A stretch of 54,296 nt of DNA from Candidatus Limicola stercorigallinarum. GTDB taxonomy: Bacteria > Actinomycetota > Coriobacteriia > Coriobacteriales > Coriobacteriaceae. The stretch lies in assembly GCA_018711625.1 (NCBI GenBank), contig DVID01000025.1, positions 1 to 54,296 of the forward strand, given 5' to 3'. Positions 26,395 through 35,552 of this stretch are shown here, piece by piece. Each line of letters opens with the position of its first letter. Within the stretch, counting starts at the first letter, position 1. The notes below the pieces were generated by a model. That model searched no databases. It saw only the letters and a list, made by a program, of their open reading frames with translations, and was not told the DNA's origin. Made by a program: the position numbers and the translations under genes.

Positions 26395-26529
26395 CGTATG
26401 TGGACGCGTATGTGGGCGGTGCTTGCTGCTTGCGTGCAAACGGGCGCGAGATGGCAGACGATGAGGGTTATCTCGCTGGCGGGGCAAGGTATCATCATGC
26501 AGGTAAAACACGTTTGAGAAAGGATCTAC

Positions 26530-27363
26530 ATGCAACGTGGCGCAAGCGCAACAGATGAGCGGGCAGTCTTGTTCTTTGATATCGATGGCACTCTGGTATA
26601 TCACCGCAAGAGCGAAAACGGTGACGACCGCTGGGATTACCCGCCGTCGCCTGCGGTTGTTGAGGCGATTCACGAGCTGAGGGAGCGCGGTCATCAGACG
26701 TTTATCTGCACGGGGCGTCCCATGTCGTTTGTGGTGCCCTCACTGCGCGCGCTTGACCTTACAGGTATTGTTGCCGCCGCCGGTGCCTGCATAGAGATCG
26801 ATGGTGAGGTGGTTGAGGAGCACATCATCTCGGCCGATTTGCTCGCCGAGCTTGTTGACCGCGCCCTGCATGACCGGGTTGAACTGCTCTTTGAGGGCGG
26901 TGACGGCTGCGTAGGCCTTATGCCGGCGGGTATGACGTTTACCCTCATCCCCGGCGTTCCTACGGCGCATTCGCTCGACGAGATGGCGGTGCACGTTCCG
27001 GCGCTTCGCTTCAACAAGTTTTGCTATCGGAAGTCCACTATGGAGGGGACCGCATTCTGGGATTTCATTCAGCGTGATTTTTGCAACTTCAATCTGCCGG
27101 GTGCTTTGAGTGAGGTGTGCTTGAAGGGCATCAACAAAGGCGCTGGCGTGGCGCGTGTGCTTGAGCTTCTGGGCCACGGAACAGAGAACACCTATGGTTT
27201 TGGTGACTCCCAAAATGATCTACCCATGCTAAAGGCTGTTTCGGTTCCCGTTGCCATGGGTAACGCCGAGGAGGCAATTAAAGTGGTGGCTTCTTACGTG
27301 ACCGACACAGTGGAAAATGATGGCGTGGTGTCTGCCCTCAAGCACTTTGGGCTGATTGCCTAG
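26530..27363 (+). CDS. HAD-superfamily hydrolase, Cof type
   Basis: The 277-residue protein has HAD motif I LFFDIDGTL, motif II CTGR, a large C2-type cap in the middle, the lysine motif KGINKGAGV and motif IV FGDSQNDLPML. Cof-type enzymes are cytoplasmic magnesium-dependent phosphatases for sugar phosphates or related metabolites. AAAGGA lies five bases before the ATG. It has its own spacing from the PTS operon terminator, so it is probably a separate unit, although a role in dephosphorylating PTS sugar products is conceivable. Confidence 0.9.
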   Translation: MQRGASATDERAVLFFDIDGTLVYHRKSENGDDRWDYPPSPAVVEAIHELRERGHQTFICTGRPMSFVVPSLRALDLTGIVAAAGACIEIDGEVVEEHIISADLLAELVDRALHDRVELLFEGGDGCVGLMPAGMTFTLIPGVPTAHSLDEMAVHVPALRFNKFCYRKSTMEGTAFWDFIQRDFCNFNLPGALSEVCLKGINKGAGVARVLELLGHGTENTYGFGDSQNDLPMLKAVSVPVAMGNAEEAIKVVASYVTDTVENDGVVSALKHFGLIA

Positions 27364-27699
27364 AACGCGCTGACGTCTGCCCGGCGACGAGACGTGCTCG
27401 ATCCTCTGCTCTCAATCGCCGCCCTTCGGAGGCGACCGGTGCGTGGGGCGCCCCTCGGGGTGCCTGCGCCTGCAGGGCGGCCGCGTCCGGACAAGACAAG
27501 ACGTAATTTTTGATCACATACGAGAGAAATTACGCCAGTCATGCCTGGCACAGTAGGGGCATGCTGTGCGAAAAAACACGGCAGAGCTTTTGCGGCGAAG
27601 AAAAAGGCCCCGGCCGGTCCTGCGAACGCCTGATGGCGTGCGGGCCGTGGCCGGGGCCTTTGTTGTGCCCACCTTCATGGCGGGCAGCAAGCCGAATCG
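27364..27699. other. Spacer between convergent HAD and ABC genes with a terminator
   Basis: This 336-base region contains no gene. It holds a short inverted repeat CGTAATTT (27502-27509) with AAATTACG (27527-27534), a GCCAGTCATGCCTGGC hairpin nearby, and a strong bidirectional terminator at 27602-27664. Confidence 0.6.
27602..27664. terminator. Strong bidirectional terminator
   Basis: AAAGGCCCCGGCC pairs with GGCCGGGGCCTTT, with further pairing inside. Plus-strand transcripts end in CCTTTGTTGT and minus-strand transcripts in CCTTTTTCTT, so it can stop both the HAD gene and the ABC operon. Confidence 0.9.
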
Positions 27700-29700
27700 T
27701 TATTCCAGCTCAAACGCTCCCGTGTAGAGCTGGTAGTAGGTGCCGCGCTTGGCAATGAGCTCGTCGTGGCTACCGCGTTCGATGATGCGGCCGTGATCGA
27801 GCACAATAATCGCATCAGAGTTACGCACGGTGGAGAGGCGGTGCGCAATCACAAAGGTGGTGCGACCCTTCATGAGGGCGTCCATGCCCTTTTGCACGAT
27901 GGCCTCGGTGCGGGTGTCGATCGACGAGGTGGCCTCGTCGAGGATCATCACCGGCGGGTCGGCCACGGCGGCGCGGGCAATGGAGAGCAGCTGGCGCTGG
28001 CCCTGGCTCAGGTTGGAGCCGTTGTCGGAGAGCATGGTGTTATAGCCCTCCGGCAGGCGCTCGATGAAGCGATGTGCGCCAGCGAGCATAGCTGCGGCAA
28101 CGCACTCTTCGTCCGTGGCGTCGAGACGGCCGTAGCGAATGTTGTCCATGACGGTGCCGGTGAAGAGGTTCACGTCCTGCAGCACCATGCCGAGCGAACG
28201 ACGCAGATCGGGCTTCTTGATCTTGGTGACATTGATGCCGTCGTAGCGGATCTTGCCATCCTGGATGTCGTAGAAGCGGTTGATGAGGTTCGTGATGGTG
28301 GTCTTACCAGCACCGGTGGCACCCACGAAGGCCACCTTCTGGCCCGGCTTTGCCCACACGCTTACGTCGTGCAGCACGGTGTGGCCCGGCTTGTAGCCAA
28401 AGTCCACGTTGTACAGGCGCACATCGCCACGAAGGGGCACCAGGTCGGTGGTGCCATCGTGATGCGGGTGCTTCCAAGCCCACTTGCCGGTGCGCTCGTT
28501 GCACTCGGTGAGCGTGCCGTCGGCGTTCTCGCGCACGCGCACGAGCGTCACGTAGCCCTCGTCCTGCTCGGGAACCTCGTCCATCAGCTCAAACAGACGC
28601 TCGGCGCCTGCAAGGCCCATAACCACCGCGTTGATTTGCTGCGAGATCTGGCCAATCTGGCCGGCGAACTGCTTGGTCATGTTCAAGAACGGTACGGTTA
28701 CAGCCACCGAGAAGGCCAGACCCGAGATGGAGATGTTAGGCACGCCCAGCGAGATGAAGATGCCGCCGGCAAGTGCCACCACCACATACATGAGGTTGCC
28801 CAGGTTCATAAGGATGGGGCCAAGCGTGTTGGTGTACATGTTTGCGGCGCGCGATGCGCGGAACAGGGCCTCATTGCGCACGTCAAAGTCGGCCTGGGCG
28901 GCGTCCTCGTGGCAGAAGACCTTCACCACGCGCTGGCCGTTCATGATCTCTTCGACATGGCCCTCAACAATACCGATCTCGCGCTGCTGCGCCACAAAGT
29001 TGCGAGCGGAGCGGCCGCCGAGCACCTTGGTCATATACACCATGAACAGCACGCCCAGCACAACCACCAAGCACATCCACACGCTGTAGTACAGCATGAC
29101 GCACACCACCGAGCAGCAGGTGACCACGGTGAGGGTGATGTTGGGCAGCGACTGGCCAATCATCTGGCGCAGCGTGTCGATATCGTTGGTGTAGTGGCTC
29201 ATGATGTCGCCACGCTGGTGCTGGTCGAAGTAGCTAATGGGAAGATCCTGCATGTGATCAAAGAGCTTCTCGCGGAACTTCTTGAGCGAACCCTGCGTGA
29301 TGATGGCCATGAGCTGGGTGTAGAGCGTGTTGAGCGCAAGCGACACCACATAGATGCCAATAAGGGTGATGGAGAGGGTGCCGATGCGCCCGGCAACCGA
29401 GCTCCAATCGCCCGACTCCCAGGTAGCGGTCACAATCTCAAGTGCGCGCTGCAAAAACGTTGCAGGCAGCGCCGAGAGGATTGCCGAGATGATGATGCAC
29501 ACGACAACAATCGGCAGCAGCTTGGGATAGAACGAGAAGAGCGTCTTGATGAGGCGGCCAAGCGTCTTGCCGCGCACGTTCTGGTGCTTTGGTGCCGGTG
29601 CCTGGCGGCCGGCAACGCTGCGCTTGTTCTCCGTAGGCGCTTCGGCGATATGTGCGATGTGCTCAACGGTTGTAGCCTTTGTGATGTCCTTAGCGCTCAT
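27700..29700 (-). CDS. ABC exporter half-transporter, catalytic partner (MarR-linked)
   Basis: The 666-residue protein has an unusually long soluble N-terminus of about 60 residues, six membrane helices and a complete ATPase domain: Walker A GATGAGKTT, signature LSQGQRQ, Walker B MILDEATSSID with catalytic Glu, and IAHRLSTV. About 40 extra residues (VRVRENADGTL ... HPHHDGTTD) sit between membrane and ATPase domains. GGGAGG precedes the ATG. The start overlaps the previous gene by 11 bases, indicating a heterodimer with it. Multidrug or lipid/peptide exporter; cargo unknown. Confidence 0.92.
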   Translation of the reverse strand: MSAKDITKATTVEHIAHIAEAPTENKRSVAGRQAPAPKHQNVRGKTLGRLIKTLFSFYPKLLPIVVVCIIISAILSALPATFLQRALEIVTATWESGDWSSVAGRIGTLSITLIGIYVVSLALNTLYTQLMAIITQGSLKKFREKLFDHMQDLPISYFDQHQRGDIMSHYTNDIDTLRQMIGQSLPNITLTVVTCCSVVCVMLYYSVWMCLVVVLGVLFMVYMTKVLGGRSARNFVAQQREIGIVEGHVEEIMNGQRVVKVFCHEDAAQADFDVRNEALFRASRAANMYTNTLGPILMNLGNLMYVVVALAGGIFISLGVPNISISGLAFSVAVTVPFLNMTKQFAGQIGQISQQINAVVMGLAGAERLFELMDEVPEQDEGYVTLVRVRENADGTLTECNERTGKWAWKHPHHDGTTDLVPLRGDVRLYNVDFGYKPGHTVLHDVSVWAKPGQKVAFVGATGAGKTTITNLINRFYDIQDGKIRYDGINVTKIKKPDLRRSLGMVLQDVNLFTGTVMDNIRYGRLDATDEECVAAAMLAGAHRFIERLPEGYNTMLSDNGSNLSQGQRQLLSIARAAVADPPVMILDEATSSIDTRTEAIVQKGMDALMKGRTTFVIAHRLSTVRNSDAIIVLDHGRIIERGSHDELIAKRGTYYQLYTGAFELE

Positions 29701-31489
29701 CGGCGTCGCCTCCCTTCACGGCTGCGTCTTCTGCGGCGGCATCCGCCTCTGCAGCCTCTTCGCCCGTACGGTTCTGCTGTTCGTAAATGTCGCGATAGAT
29801 GTCGCAAGTCTTCATAAGCTCATCGTGCGTGCCCAGGCCTGCAATGTGGCCGTTGTCGAGCACGAGGATGCGGTCGGCGTGCTCAACCGAGCTGGTGCGC
29901 TGCGCGATGATGATCTTCGTGGTGTCGGGCAGATACTGCGCCAGGCCCTCACGGATGAGCGCGTCGGTCTTGGTGTCCACGGCAGAAGTGGAGTCATCCA
30001 GAATGAGCACCTTCGGGTGCTTCAGGAGGGCGCGCGCAATGCACAGGCGCTGCTTCTGGCCACCGGAAACGTTGGTGCCGCCCTGCTCAATGTAGGTGTC
30101 GTACTTGTCGGGGAAGCCCTGGATAAACTCGTCTGCCTGGGCAAGCTTGCACACCTCTACGATCTCGTCGTAGGTGGCGTTCTCATCGCCCCAGCGCAGG
30201 TTCTCCTTGATGGTGCCCGAGAACAGCACATTTTTCTGCAGCACGACAGCCACGTTATTACGCAAGAACTCAAGGTCGTAGTCGCGAACATCCACGCCGC
30301 CAACCTTCACGGAGCCCTCGGTGACATCGTACAGACGGCTGATGAGGTTCACGAGCGAGGTCTTGGCAGAGCCGGTGCCGCCCATGATGCCCAAGGTCTC
30401 GCCGCTCTTGATGTGCAGGTCAACCTCGGCAAGCGCTCGGTGCTCGGCCTTCTCGGAGTATTTGAACGTCACGTGGTCGAAGTCGATCGAGCCGTCCTTC
30501 ATCTCGGTGATGGGGTTCTCGGGGTTCTTGATGGTGGGGACCGTCTCGATAACCTCAACAATACGCTCGGCAGACTCCTGCGCCATGGTGATCATGGCAA
30601 AGACCATCGAGACCATCATGAGCGCCATCAAGATCATGAAGCCATAGGTGGTAAGCGCGGACATCTGGCCTACGTTAAAGAGCGTGCCACGGCTGGAGAT
30701 GATGATCCATGAGCCAAACTGAATGACCACTACAAACACGGTGTACACCGCGAAGTTCATCATGGGCGTGTTGAGGGCGATGATGCGCTCGGCGCGGGTG
30801 AAGTCGCGGCACACGTCCTCGGCGGCACGGCCGAATTTCTGCTTCTCATAGTCCTGACGCACATAACTTTTCACGTCGCGCATGCCCGTGACGTTCTCCT
30901 CGATGGACTCGTTGAGGGCGTCGTACTTGCGGAACACGGAGCGGAAGATGGGGTGTACCGTGCGTACAACCTTGAAGAGGCCAAAGCCCAGGATCGGCAC
31001 GATGATCACAAACACGATGGCCATGAGGCCGCCCATGATAAAGGCCATGATGATGCCGCAGATAAGAATGAGCGGGCAGCGGATGGCGGTGCGGATGATC
31101 ATCATGTAGGCGAGCTGAACATTGGTGATGTCGGTGGTGAGGCGTGTCACCAGCGAGCTCGACGAGAACTGGTCAATGTTGGCGAAGCTGAAGCGCTGCA
31201 CGGCGGCAAAGACGTCGTGGCGCAGATTCTTGGCAAAGCCGCAGCTTGCCTCGGAGCAGGTAACGCCCGCGCCAATGCCAAAGCACAGCGAGGCAAGCGC
31301 CATGAGCACCAAAAGCCCGGCGTAGGGGAGCATCTGGGCGATGGAGGCTCCCGCCTGGATGGTGTTGATAAGCTGAGCGGTTACAAAGGGGATGAGCACC
31401 TCCATAACCACCTCGCCCGTCACGATGATGGGCGTTGCAATCGCGGCCTTTTTGTACTCGCGGATGCTGCCCATAAGGGTATTAATCAT
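29690..31489 (-). CDS. ABC exporter half-transporter, degenerate nucleotide site (MarR-linked)
   Basis: The 599-residue protein has six membrane helices and an ATPase domain that departs from consensus at three places: Walker A is GGTGSAKTS (Ala for the last Gly), the residue after Walker B is Asp (LILDDSTS) and the switch His is Gln (IIAQRTSS). That is the non-hydrolysing half of a heterodimeric exporter. Signature NVSGGQKQR is normal. ATG 31489 is chosen because GGGAGG lies eight bases upstream; it overlaps the end of the marR gene by eight bases. C-terminus is Ala/Glu/Asp-rich. Confidence 0.92.
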   Translation of the reverse strand: MINTLMGSIREYKKAAIATPIIVTGEVVMEVLIPFVTAQLINTIQAGASIAQMLPYAGLLVLMALASLCFGIGAGVTCSEASCGFAKNLRHDVFAAVQRFSFANIDQFSSSSLVTRLTTDITNVQLAYMMIIRTAIRCPLILICGIIMAFIMGGLMAIVFVIIVPILGFGLFKVVRTVHPIFRSVFRKYDALNESIEENVTGMRDVKSYVRQDYEKQKFGRAAEDVCRDFTRAERIIALNTPMMNFAVYTVFVVVIQFGSWIIISSRGTLFNVGQMSALTTYGFMILMALMMVSMVFAMITMAQESAERIVEVIETVPTIKNPENPITEMKDGSIDFDHVTFKYSEKAEHRALAEVDLHIKSGETLGIMGGTGSAKTSLVNLISRLYDVTEGSVKVGGVDVRDYDLEFLRNNVAVVLQKNVLFSGTIKENLRWGDENATYDEIVEVCKLAQADEFIQGFPDKYDTYIEQGGTNVSGGQKQRLCIARALLKHPKVLILDDSTSAVDTKTDALIREGLAQYLPDTTKIIIAQRTSSVEHADRILVLDNGHIAGLGTHDELMKTCDIYRDIYEQQNRTGEEAAEADAAAEDAAVKGGDADER

Positions 31490-32006
31490 CCAATTCCTCC
31501 CAACGTGTACGTATCCTCTCAAGCATGTCGAGGAGTGTTTTGCGCTCCTCGATGCTCAGGCAGTCAAATGCCTGTGCGCGGAAATGCCGCCGCGCTTCTT
31601 GGTCGCGTGCTGCTTCGGCGCGGCCTTTGTCCGTGAGACGAATGGTGAGCTGACGGCGGTCTTCGGGGTTGCGCGTCCGCTCGATGAACCCTGCGGTTTC
31701 GATTTTGGCAAGCACCTCGGAGAGCGAACCGGGTTTGAGCTCGAAAAACGAGCCCAGCTCTTGCTGCGTTATCTGGCCACCGCGCTTGGCGATGAGGCAG
31801 ATAATGGGCGCTTTTCCCGAGCGTCCGCCACCATGGAAGTGCATGTAGTGGCCGCAATAGCCCAAGCCTTCGAGCAAGCGACGCGATAGGGCCTCTTCGG
31901 GGCTATCGGTAATGGTGTCCCACATGTCGGCGCCGGGTGACGCGCTGCTTGCGCCCGACGCATCGCCGGACTCGGGCTCATCGTTCACGTCCACAAGTTC
32001 GCACAT
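31482..32006 (-). CDS. MarR-family transcriptional regulator
   Basis: The 174-residue protein has the MarR winged helix: ITQQELGSFFELKPGSLSEVLAKIETAGFIERTRNPEDRRQLTIRLTDKG in character, with the wing motif NPEDRRQ. The first 60 residues are Ser/Ala/Asp-rich. It is the first gene of an operon with two ABC half-exporters, all overlapping, so it most likely represses that exporter and itself until a ligand binds. ATG 32006 follows GGGAGG by four bases; the longer frame upstream has no support. Confidence 0.92.
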   Translation of the reverse strand: MCELVDVNDEPESGDASGASSASPGADMWDTITDSPEEALSRRLLEGLGYCGHYMHFHGGGRSGKAPIICLIAKRGGQITQQELGSFFELKPGSLSEVLAKIETAGFIERTRNPEDRRQLTIRLTDKGRAEAARDQEARRHFRAQAFDCLSIEERKTLLDMLERIRTRWEELDD

Positions 32007-32050
32007 ACATCCTCCCTTCGTTATGTTCCTGCGATTGATTTGACGAAAGA

Positions 32051-32078
32051 AGGTTACTACTGAACGTATCAATGTCAA
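32051..32078 (-). promoter_or_regulatory. Probable promoter of the marR-ABC operon
   Basis: A perfect TTGACA (minus, 32078-32073) is followed after 16 bases by TAACCT (32056-32051). The spacer and flanks contain GATACGTTCAGTAG, and the palindrome TGATATATCA lies upstream at 32107-32116; either could be a MarR operator. Confidence 0.5.
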
Positions 32079-32212
32079 GGTACCGAATCATTAGGATGCA
32101 AAATATTGATATATCACGCAATTTTAGGGCCACCGACATTCTGCCGGGCGCCGCCGGGGCTTGTCTGGGGCCTCGCGCTGCGTTTGCTTTGTTTATGCGA
32201 TTGAGTCGTGTG

Positions 32213-32662
32213 CTAGGAGAGCTGCTCCAGCAGTGCGGTGCAACCAGCGAGCACGTCGCGCCATGTGGCGTCAAAGTTGCCGGTGTACCAGGGATCGGCC
32301 ACATCGGCAGGGCGGTCGGTCCAATCGAGCAGTCGGCTCACCTTGCCTTGCGGGTCGCCGCCCAAAATGCGCATGAGGCCACGGCGGTTCTCGCCATCCA
32401 TATAAATGATGTGGTCCCATCGGTCGTATTCGCTGAGCGCAATCTGTCGCGCACGGTGCGGCACCACGGGGAAACCCTCGGCGCGCAGCTTTGCCACTGT
32501 GCCGTGGTGTGGCGGATTGCCCAGCTCCTCGCGGCTTGTGGCGGCTGAGTCGATTTCAAATTCGTTCGAGCGCCCCGCGCGGTGCACCAGCTCGGTCATT
32601 ACGGACTCGGCCATGGTCGAACGGCAGATGTTGCCGTGGCAGATAAAGAGTATGCGATGCAT
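32213..32662 (-). CDS. Low-molecular-weight protein tyrosine phosphatase
   Basis: The 149-residue protein has the diagnostic CHGNICRS loop at residues 8-15 and the general-acid Asp in DPWYTG near 120, as in Wzb/PtpA-type phosphatases. Length is normal. It may dephosphorylate a tyrosine kinase of surface polysaccharide synthesis, but none is encoded nearby. AAGGAT lies six bases before the ATG. Single gene divergent from the epimerase. Confidence 0.93.
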   Translation of the reverse strand: MHRILFICHGNICRSTMAESVMTELVHRAGRSNEFEIDSAATSREELGNPPHHGTVAKLRAEGFPVVPHRARQIALSEYDRWDHIIYMDGENRRGLMRILGGDPQGKVSRLLDWTDRPADVADPWYTGNFDATWRDVLAGCTALLEQLS

Positions 32663-32740
32663 GGTCGTATCCTTCTCACCGGTGGATGGGACGGGTTCGT
32701 TTCATGTAAATCATAGCCGCTCCGCGGTACCTTTCCGGAG

Positions 32741-32804
32741 TTGCGGCTCATATGTGCCATTTTGAGGCGAAAAAAGGCCCCAGAATGGCACATATGAGCC
32801 GCAA
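32741..32804. repeat. Perfect 21-bp inverted repeat (long hairpin)
   Basis: Arms 32741-32761 and 32784-32804 are perfectly complementary over 21 bases (core GGCTCATATGTGCC), with a 22-base loop that can pair further. It lies between two divergent genes, where no terminator is expected. On the plus strand TTTATTTTTC follows, so it also has terminator form in that direction. The rest of the 32663-32912 spacer shows only a weak TACGAT before the epimerase. Confidence 0.8.
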
Positions 32805-32912
32805 TTTATTTTTCGGGGCCGTAACGGCGGCGGATGCGGAGGGCGCACTTGGGTACGATAGGGAAAGCGGGCGAGTGCCCGCGACATCATTCCTGCGTTT
32901 CAAGGAGCGGCT

Positions 32913-33797
32913 ATGTCCACAACTACTATCACCAACGGCGGCGTCACCGCAGTCCTCAGCTCGCACGGAGCCGAGCTTGTGAGCTTGAAGAAGGGCGGCG
33001 ACGAGTACTTGTGGCAGGCCGATCCTCGCTGGTGGACGGGCCAGGCGCCTATCCTTTTCCCCATGGTTGGCAGCCTGCGAGGCGAGCATGCCACGAGCGC
33101 CCAGGGCCCCGTCGCGCTGCGCCGTCACGGTCTTGCACGCGACTACGAACACGAAGTTGTGAACGCAACCGCGTCGAGCGTGACCTTCCAGCTTGTTGAT
33201 AGCGCCCAGACGCGCGAGGGCTACCCTTACGCCTTCAAGCTCAACATGACCTATGCTCTTTCCGACGAAGGCGTGCTTTCGCAGACTTTCCGCGTTGAGA
33301 ACACCGGTGACGTTGACCTGCCGTTCTCGGTGGGTGGGCATCCGGCGTTCAATATTCCCGCTCCGGGCACCAAGGGTGAATTCTTCTCCGATTACGAGCT
33401 GGTGTTTGCACAGCCCTGGTCGTGCGTAGCGCCCAAGATTGCCGAGGGCGGCCTGCTTACGTACGATACGGCTTTCACTGTGTTTGAAGATGCCGACGTG
33501 CTGCCTATCACACGTGAGCTCTTTGCCGATGACGCCGTGATGCTCACCGATGTTCCGGGCAACACGGTTACGCTGCGCAGCCGCGTGTCGGGCCGTGGGG
33601 TAAAGGTTGATTTCCCCGGCTTTAAGTACATTGGCGTGTGGTCGGCCGCGGGCGACGCTCCCTTTGTGGCGCTTGAACCCTGGACGGGTCACGCGACGCT
33701 CACGAGCGAAGACGACGTATTTGAGCACAAGCGCGACATCACGACGCTCGCGCCTGGTGCGGTGGACGAGCGCATGTTCACGGTCACCTTGCTGTAG
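32913..33797 (+). CDS. Aldose 1-epimerase family protein
   Basis: The 294-residue protein is of the galactose mutarotase-like fold, in the LacX/YeaD-like subgroup: HGAELVSLKKGGDEYLWQADPRWW at the start, RRHGLARD with the active-site His, and FSVGGHPAFNIP with a second His. It interconverts alpha and beta anomers of an aldose or hexose phosphate. CAAGGAG lies six bases before the ATG. Single gene with a terminator after it. Confidence 0.9.
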   Translation: MSTTTITNGGVTAVLSSHGAELVSLKKGGDEYLWQADPRWWTGQAPILFPMVGSLRGEHATSAQGPVALRRHGLARDYEHEVVNATASSVTFQLVDSAQTREGYPYAFKLNMTYALSDEGVLSQTFRVENTGDVDLPFSVGGHPAFNIPAPGTKGEFFSDYELVFAQPWSCVAPKIAEGGLLTYDTAFTVFEDADVLPITRELFADDAVMLTDVPGNTVTLRSRVSGRGVKVDFPGFKYIGVWSAAGDAPFVALEPWTGHATLTSEDDVFEHKRDITTLAPGAVDERMFTVTLL

Positions 33798-33835
33798 CGC
33801 CCCAGTTTTTCTCGCCCTCTTGCGTATGCCCTCTC

Positions 33836-33866
33836 CGGCGGCCCGTGCTTTCCGTGCGGGCCGCCG
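33836..33866 (+). terminator. Terminator after the epimerase
   Basis: CGGCGGCCCG and CGGGCCGCCG form a ten-base perfect stem with an eleven-base loop, 39 bases after the stop codon. The following CGCGTTTG is a weak T tract. Confidence 0.7.
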
Positions 33867-34001
33867 CGCGTTTGAGCGTGTGTCATCGTTTTCCGCTCTC
33901 ATCGGTGAGCCAGCTGCATGCAGGGGCAAAGAGGGCGCGTCCGTGCTTGTGGACGTTTTGCGCGAGGGCAGCCGTGGTGCTGCCTGCGGCGGCATTCAGG
34001 C

Positions 34002-34029
34002 TTGCCCTGGTGGATGAGCTGGGTATGAT
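34002..34029 (+). promoter_or_regulatory. Probable promoter for prfA
   Basis: TTGCCC (34002-34007), a 16-base spacer and TATGAT (34024-34029) form a plausible sigma-A promoter. The transcript would start about 34036 and carry a leader of about 145 bases that contains short open frames. Confidence 0.5.
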
Positions 34030-34057
34030 AGGTGGTCGAGAGAAAGGATGGGTCCGC

Positions 34058-34084
34058 ATGTACCTCAAGTTCGACAAGTTCTAG
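34058..34084 (+). CDS. Short upstream ORF (leader peptide candidate) ending in UAG
   Basis: ATG 34058 follows AAAGGATGG by six bases, a good ribosome site, and encodes MYLKFDKF followed by TAG. In the same frame readthrough would add eleven codons to a TAA at 34115. A second small frame, 34107-34151 (MSPNNGQQSTTSPV), also ends in TAG but has a weaker RBS. Both lie in the leader of prfA, whose product is the only factor that reads UAG. Whether these are translated is unknown. Confidence 0.35.
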   Translation: MYLKFDKF

Positions 34085-34180
34085 CTGGTTGAGACGCAGG
34101 CGTTCAATGTCGCCAAATAACGGACAGCAGTCGACAACGTCGCCGGTGTAGCCGGCACCAAGGTATGAAAGGTTCCCATC

Positions 34181-35248
34181 ATGCGAGACAAACTGGAAAA
34201 ACTCATCGTTGCCTACGAAGAGCTTGAGAAGAAGCTCGCCGATCCCTCGGTGGCCTCCGACATCAAGGAATACACCCGCCTCAACAAGGAGTATGCGCAC
34301 CAGACCCCGTTGGTGACGGCGGCGCGCGAGTATCTCGCGGCGCTGGACGACATCGAAGCGGCAAAAGAGATGCAGCGCGATACGAGCGACCCCGACGAGA
34401 AGGCCATGCTCCAGGAGGATATCGAGGCCAACGAGGCCAAGCTTCCGCAGCTTGAGGAAGACATCAAGTTCATGCTCATCCCCGGCGACCCGAACGACGA
34501 GAAGAACACCATCGTGGAGATTCGCTCGGCTGCGGGCGGCGACGAAGCTGCCATCTTCGCGGGCGACCTCTTTAAGATGTATCAGCGTTTCTGCGAGCAC
34601 CAGGGCTGGAAGCTCGAGGTGCTTGATGCAAGCCCGAGCGAGGCCGGCGGCTTCAAGAGCATCGAGTTCAAGGTCAATGGCGACAAGGTGTACTCCGTGC
34701 TTAAGTACGAGAGCGGCGTGCACCGCGTGCAGCGCGTTCCCAAGACCGAGAGCCAGGGTCGCATCCAGACCTCCACGGCTACGGTGGCGGTGCTTCCGGA
34801 GGCTGACGAGATCGACATCCACATTGAACAGTCCGACCTGCGCATCGACACCTACTGCGCCTCCGGCCCGGGCGGTCAGTGCGTAAACACCACGTATTCG
34901 GCCGTGCGCATCACCCACCTGCCCACCAATACCGTGGTGCAGTCTCAGGAGCAGCGCTCGCAGATTCAGAACCGCGAGGTGTGCATGCAGATGCTGCGCG
35001 CCCGTTTGTATGAGATGGAGCTTGAGAAGCAGCAGGCCGAGCTGGGTGCCGAGCGTCAGAGCCAGATTGGCCACGGCAACCGCTCCGAGAAGATCCGCAC
35101 TTACAACCAGCCGCAGGACCGCGTGACCGATCACCGCATCGGTTTCAACTCCACGTACAACGGCGTGCTCCTGGGCGACCAGCTGGGCACGGTCATCGAG
35201 GCCCTCGCTGCAGCCGACCGCGCCGAGAAGCTGGCTCAGGCGGTATAA
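34181..35248 (+). CDS. prfA: Peptide chain release factor 1
   Basis: The 355-residue protein releases nascent peptides at UAA and UAG. The GGQ motif is near residues 231-233 ([19 protein letters not shown]) and the codon-recognition tripeptide is PKT in [11 protein letters not shown], of the PxT form of RF1 as opposed to SPF of RF2. Two residues next to GGQ differ from E. coli (Cys for His, Tyr for Asp). Length is normal. GAAAGG lies seven bases before the ATG. The gene ends in TAA and is followed by a terminator, so prmC, which methylates the GGQ glutamine, has its own transcript or readthrough. Confidence 0.97.
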   Translation: MRDKLEKLIVAYEELEKKLADPSVASDIKEYTRLNKEYAHQTPLVTAAREYLAALDDIEAAKEMQRDTSDPDEKAMLQEDIEANEAKLPQLEEDIKFMLIPGDPNDEKNTIVEIRSAAGGDEAAIFAGDLFKMYQRFCEHQGWKLEVLDASPSEAGGFKSIEFKVNGDKVYSVLKYESGVHRVQRVPKTESQGRIQTSTATVAVLPEADEIDIHIEQSDLRIDTYCASGPGGQCVNTTYSAVRITHLPTNTVVQSQEQRSQIQNREVCMQMLRARLYEMELEKQQAELGAERQSQIGHGNRSEKIRTYNQPQDRVTDHRIGFNSTYNGVLLGDQLGTVIEALAAADRAEKLAQAV

Positions 35249-35552
35249 GAAGAGGTGTTCGTGCGGCTGCCCTGCGTGGGCAGCCGCTTGCCTTAGGCAC
35301 GTTGCTGCGCTTCTGCGCGCAGGCATTTGTGTTTTTGCCCGGGAGAAGGGCCGCTTGCCCATGGGCGATGCACTGGCAACAGCGCCCTGTGCGCACGTGC
35401 TGCCTTGCCCTTTCCTAATGCCCGGGTTGCGCGGTAAGAATCGGGGAAGCTTTGCGCGCACATTTGAGACAAACGGATGACCCTCGGCAGGTAAGGTGAG
35501 GGCATCTGCCCACGCTCGCACACACGAACGCTCACGCACAAGGAGGTACGCC
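35249..35552. other. Spacer between prfA and prmC
   Basis: This 304-base stretch contains the prfA terminator at 35263-35287 and no gene. I see a GGGCATCTGCCC mini-hairpin near 35503 and no convincing promoter for prmC, only TAAGGT-like hexamers. Confidence 0.5.
35263..35287 (+). terminator. Terminator after prfA
   Basis: GCGGCTGCCC and GGGCAGCCGC form a ten-base stem with a five-base loop, 14 bases after the stop, followed by TTGCCTT. Confidence 0.8.

Noticed and set aside
24843-26498. 551-residue minus-strand open frame across EIIC
   Set aside because: Shadow of the membrane protein gene; Glu/His/Gly-rich with no motifs and no RBS.
34107-34151. Second UAG-ended mini-ORF as an annotated gene
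   Set aside because: The RBS is weak; it is mentioned only as support for the leader idea.
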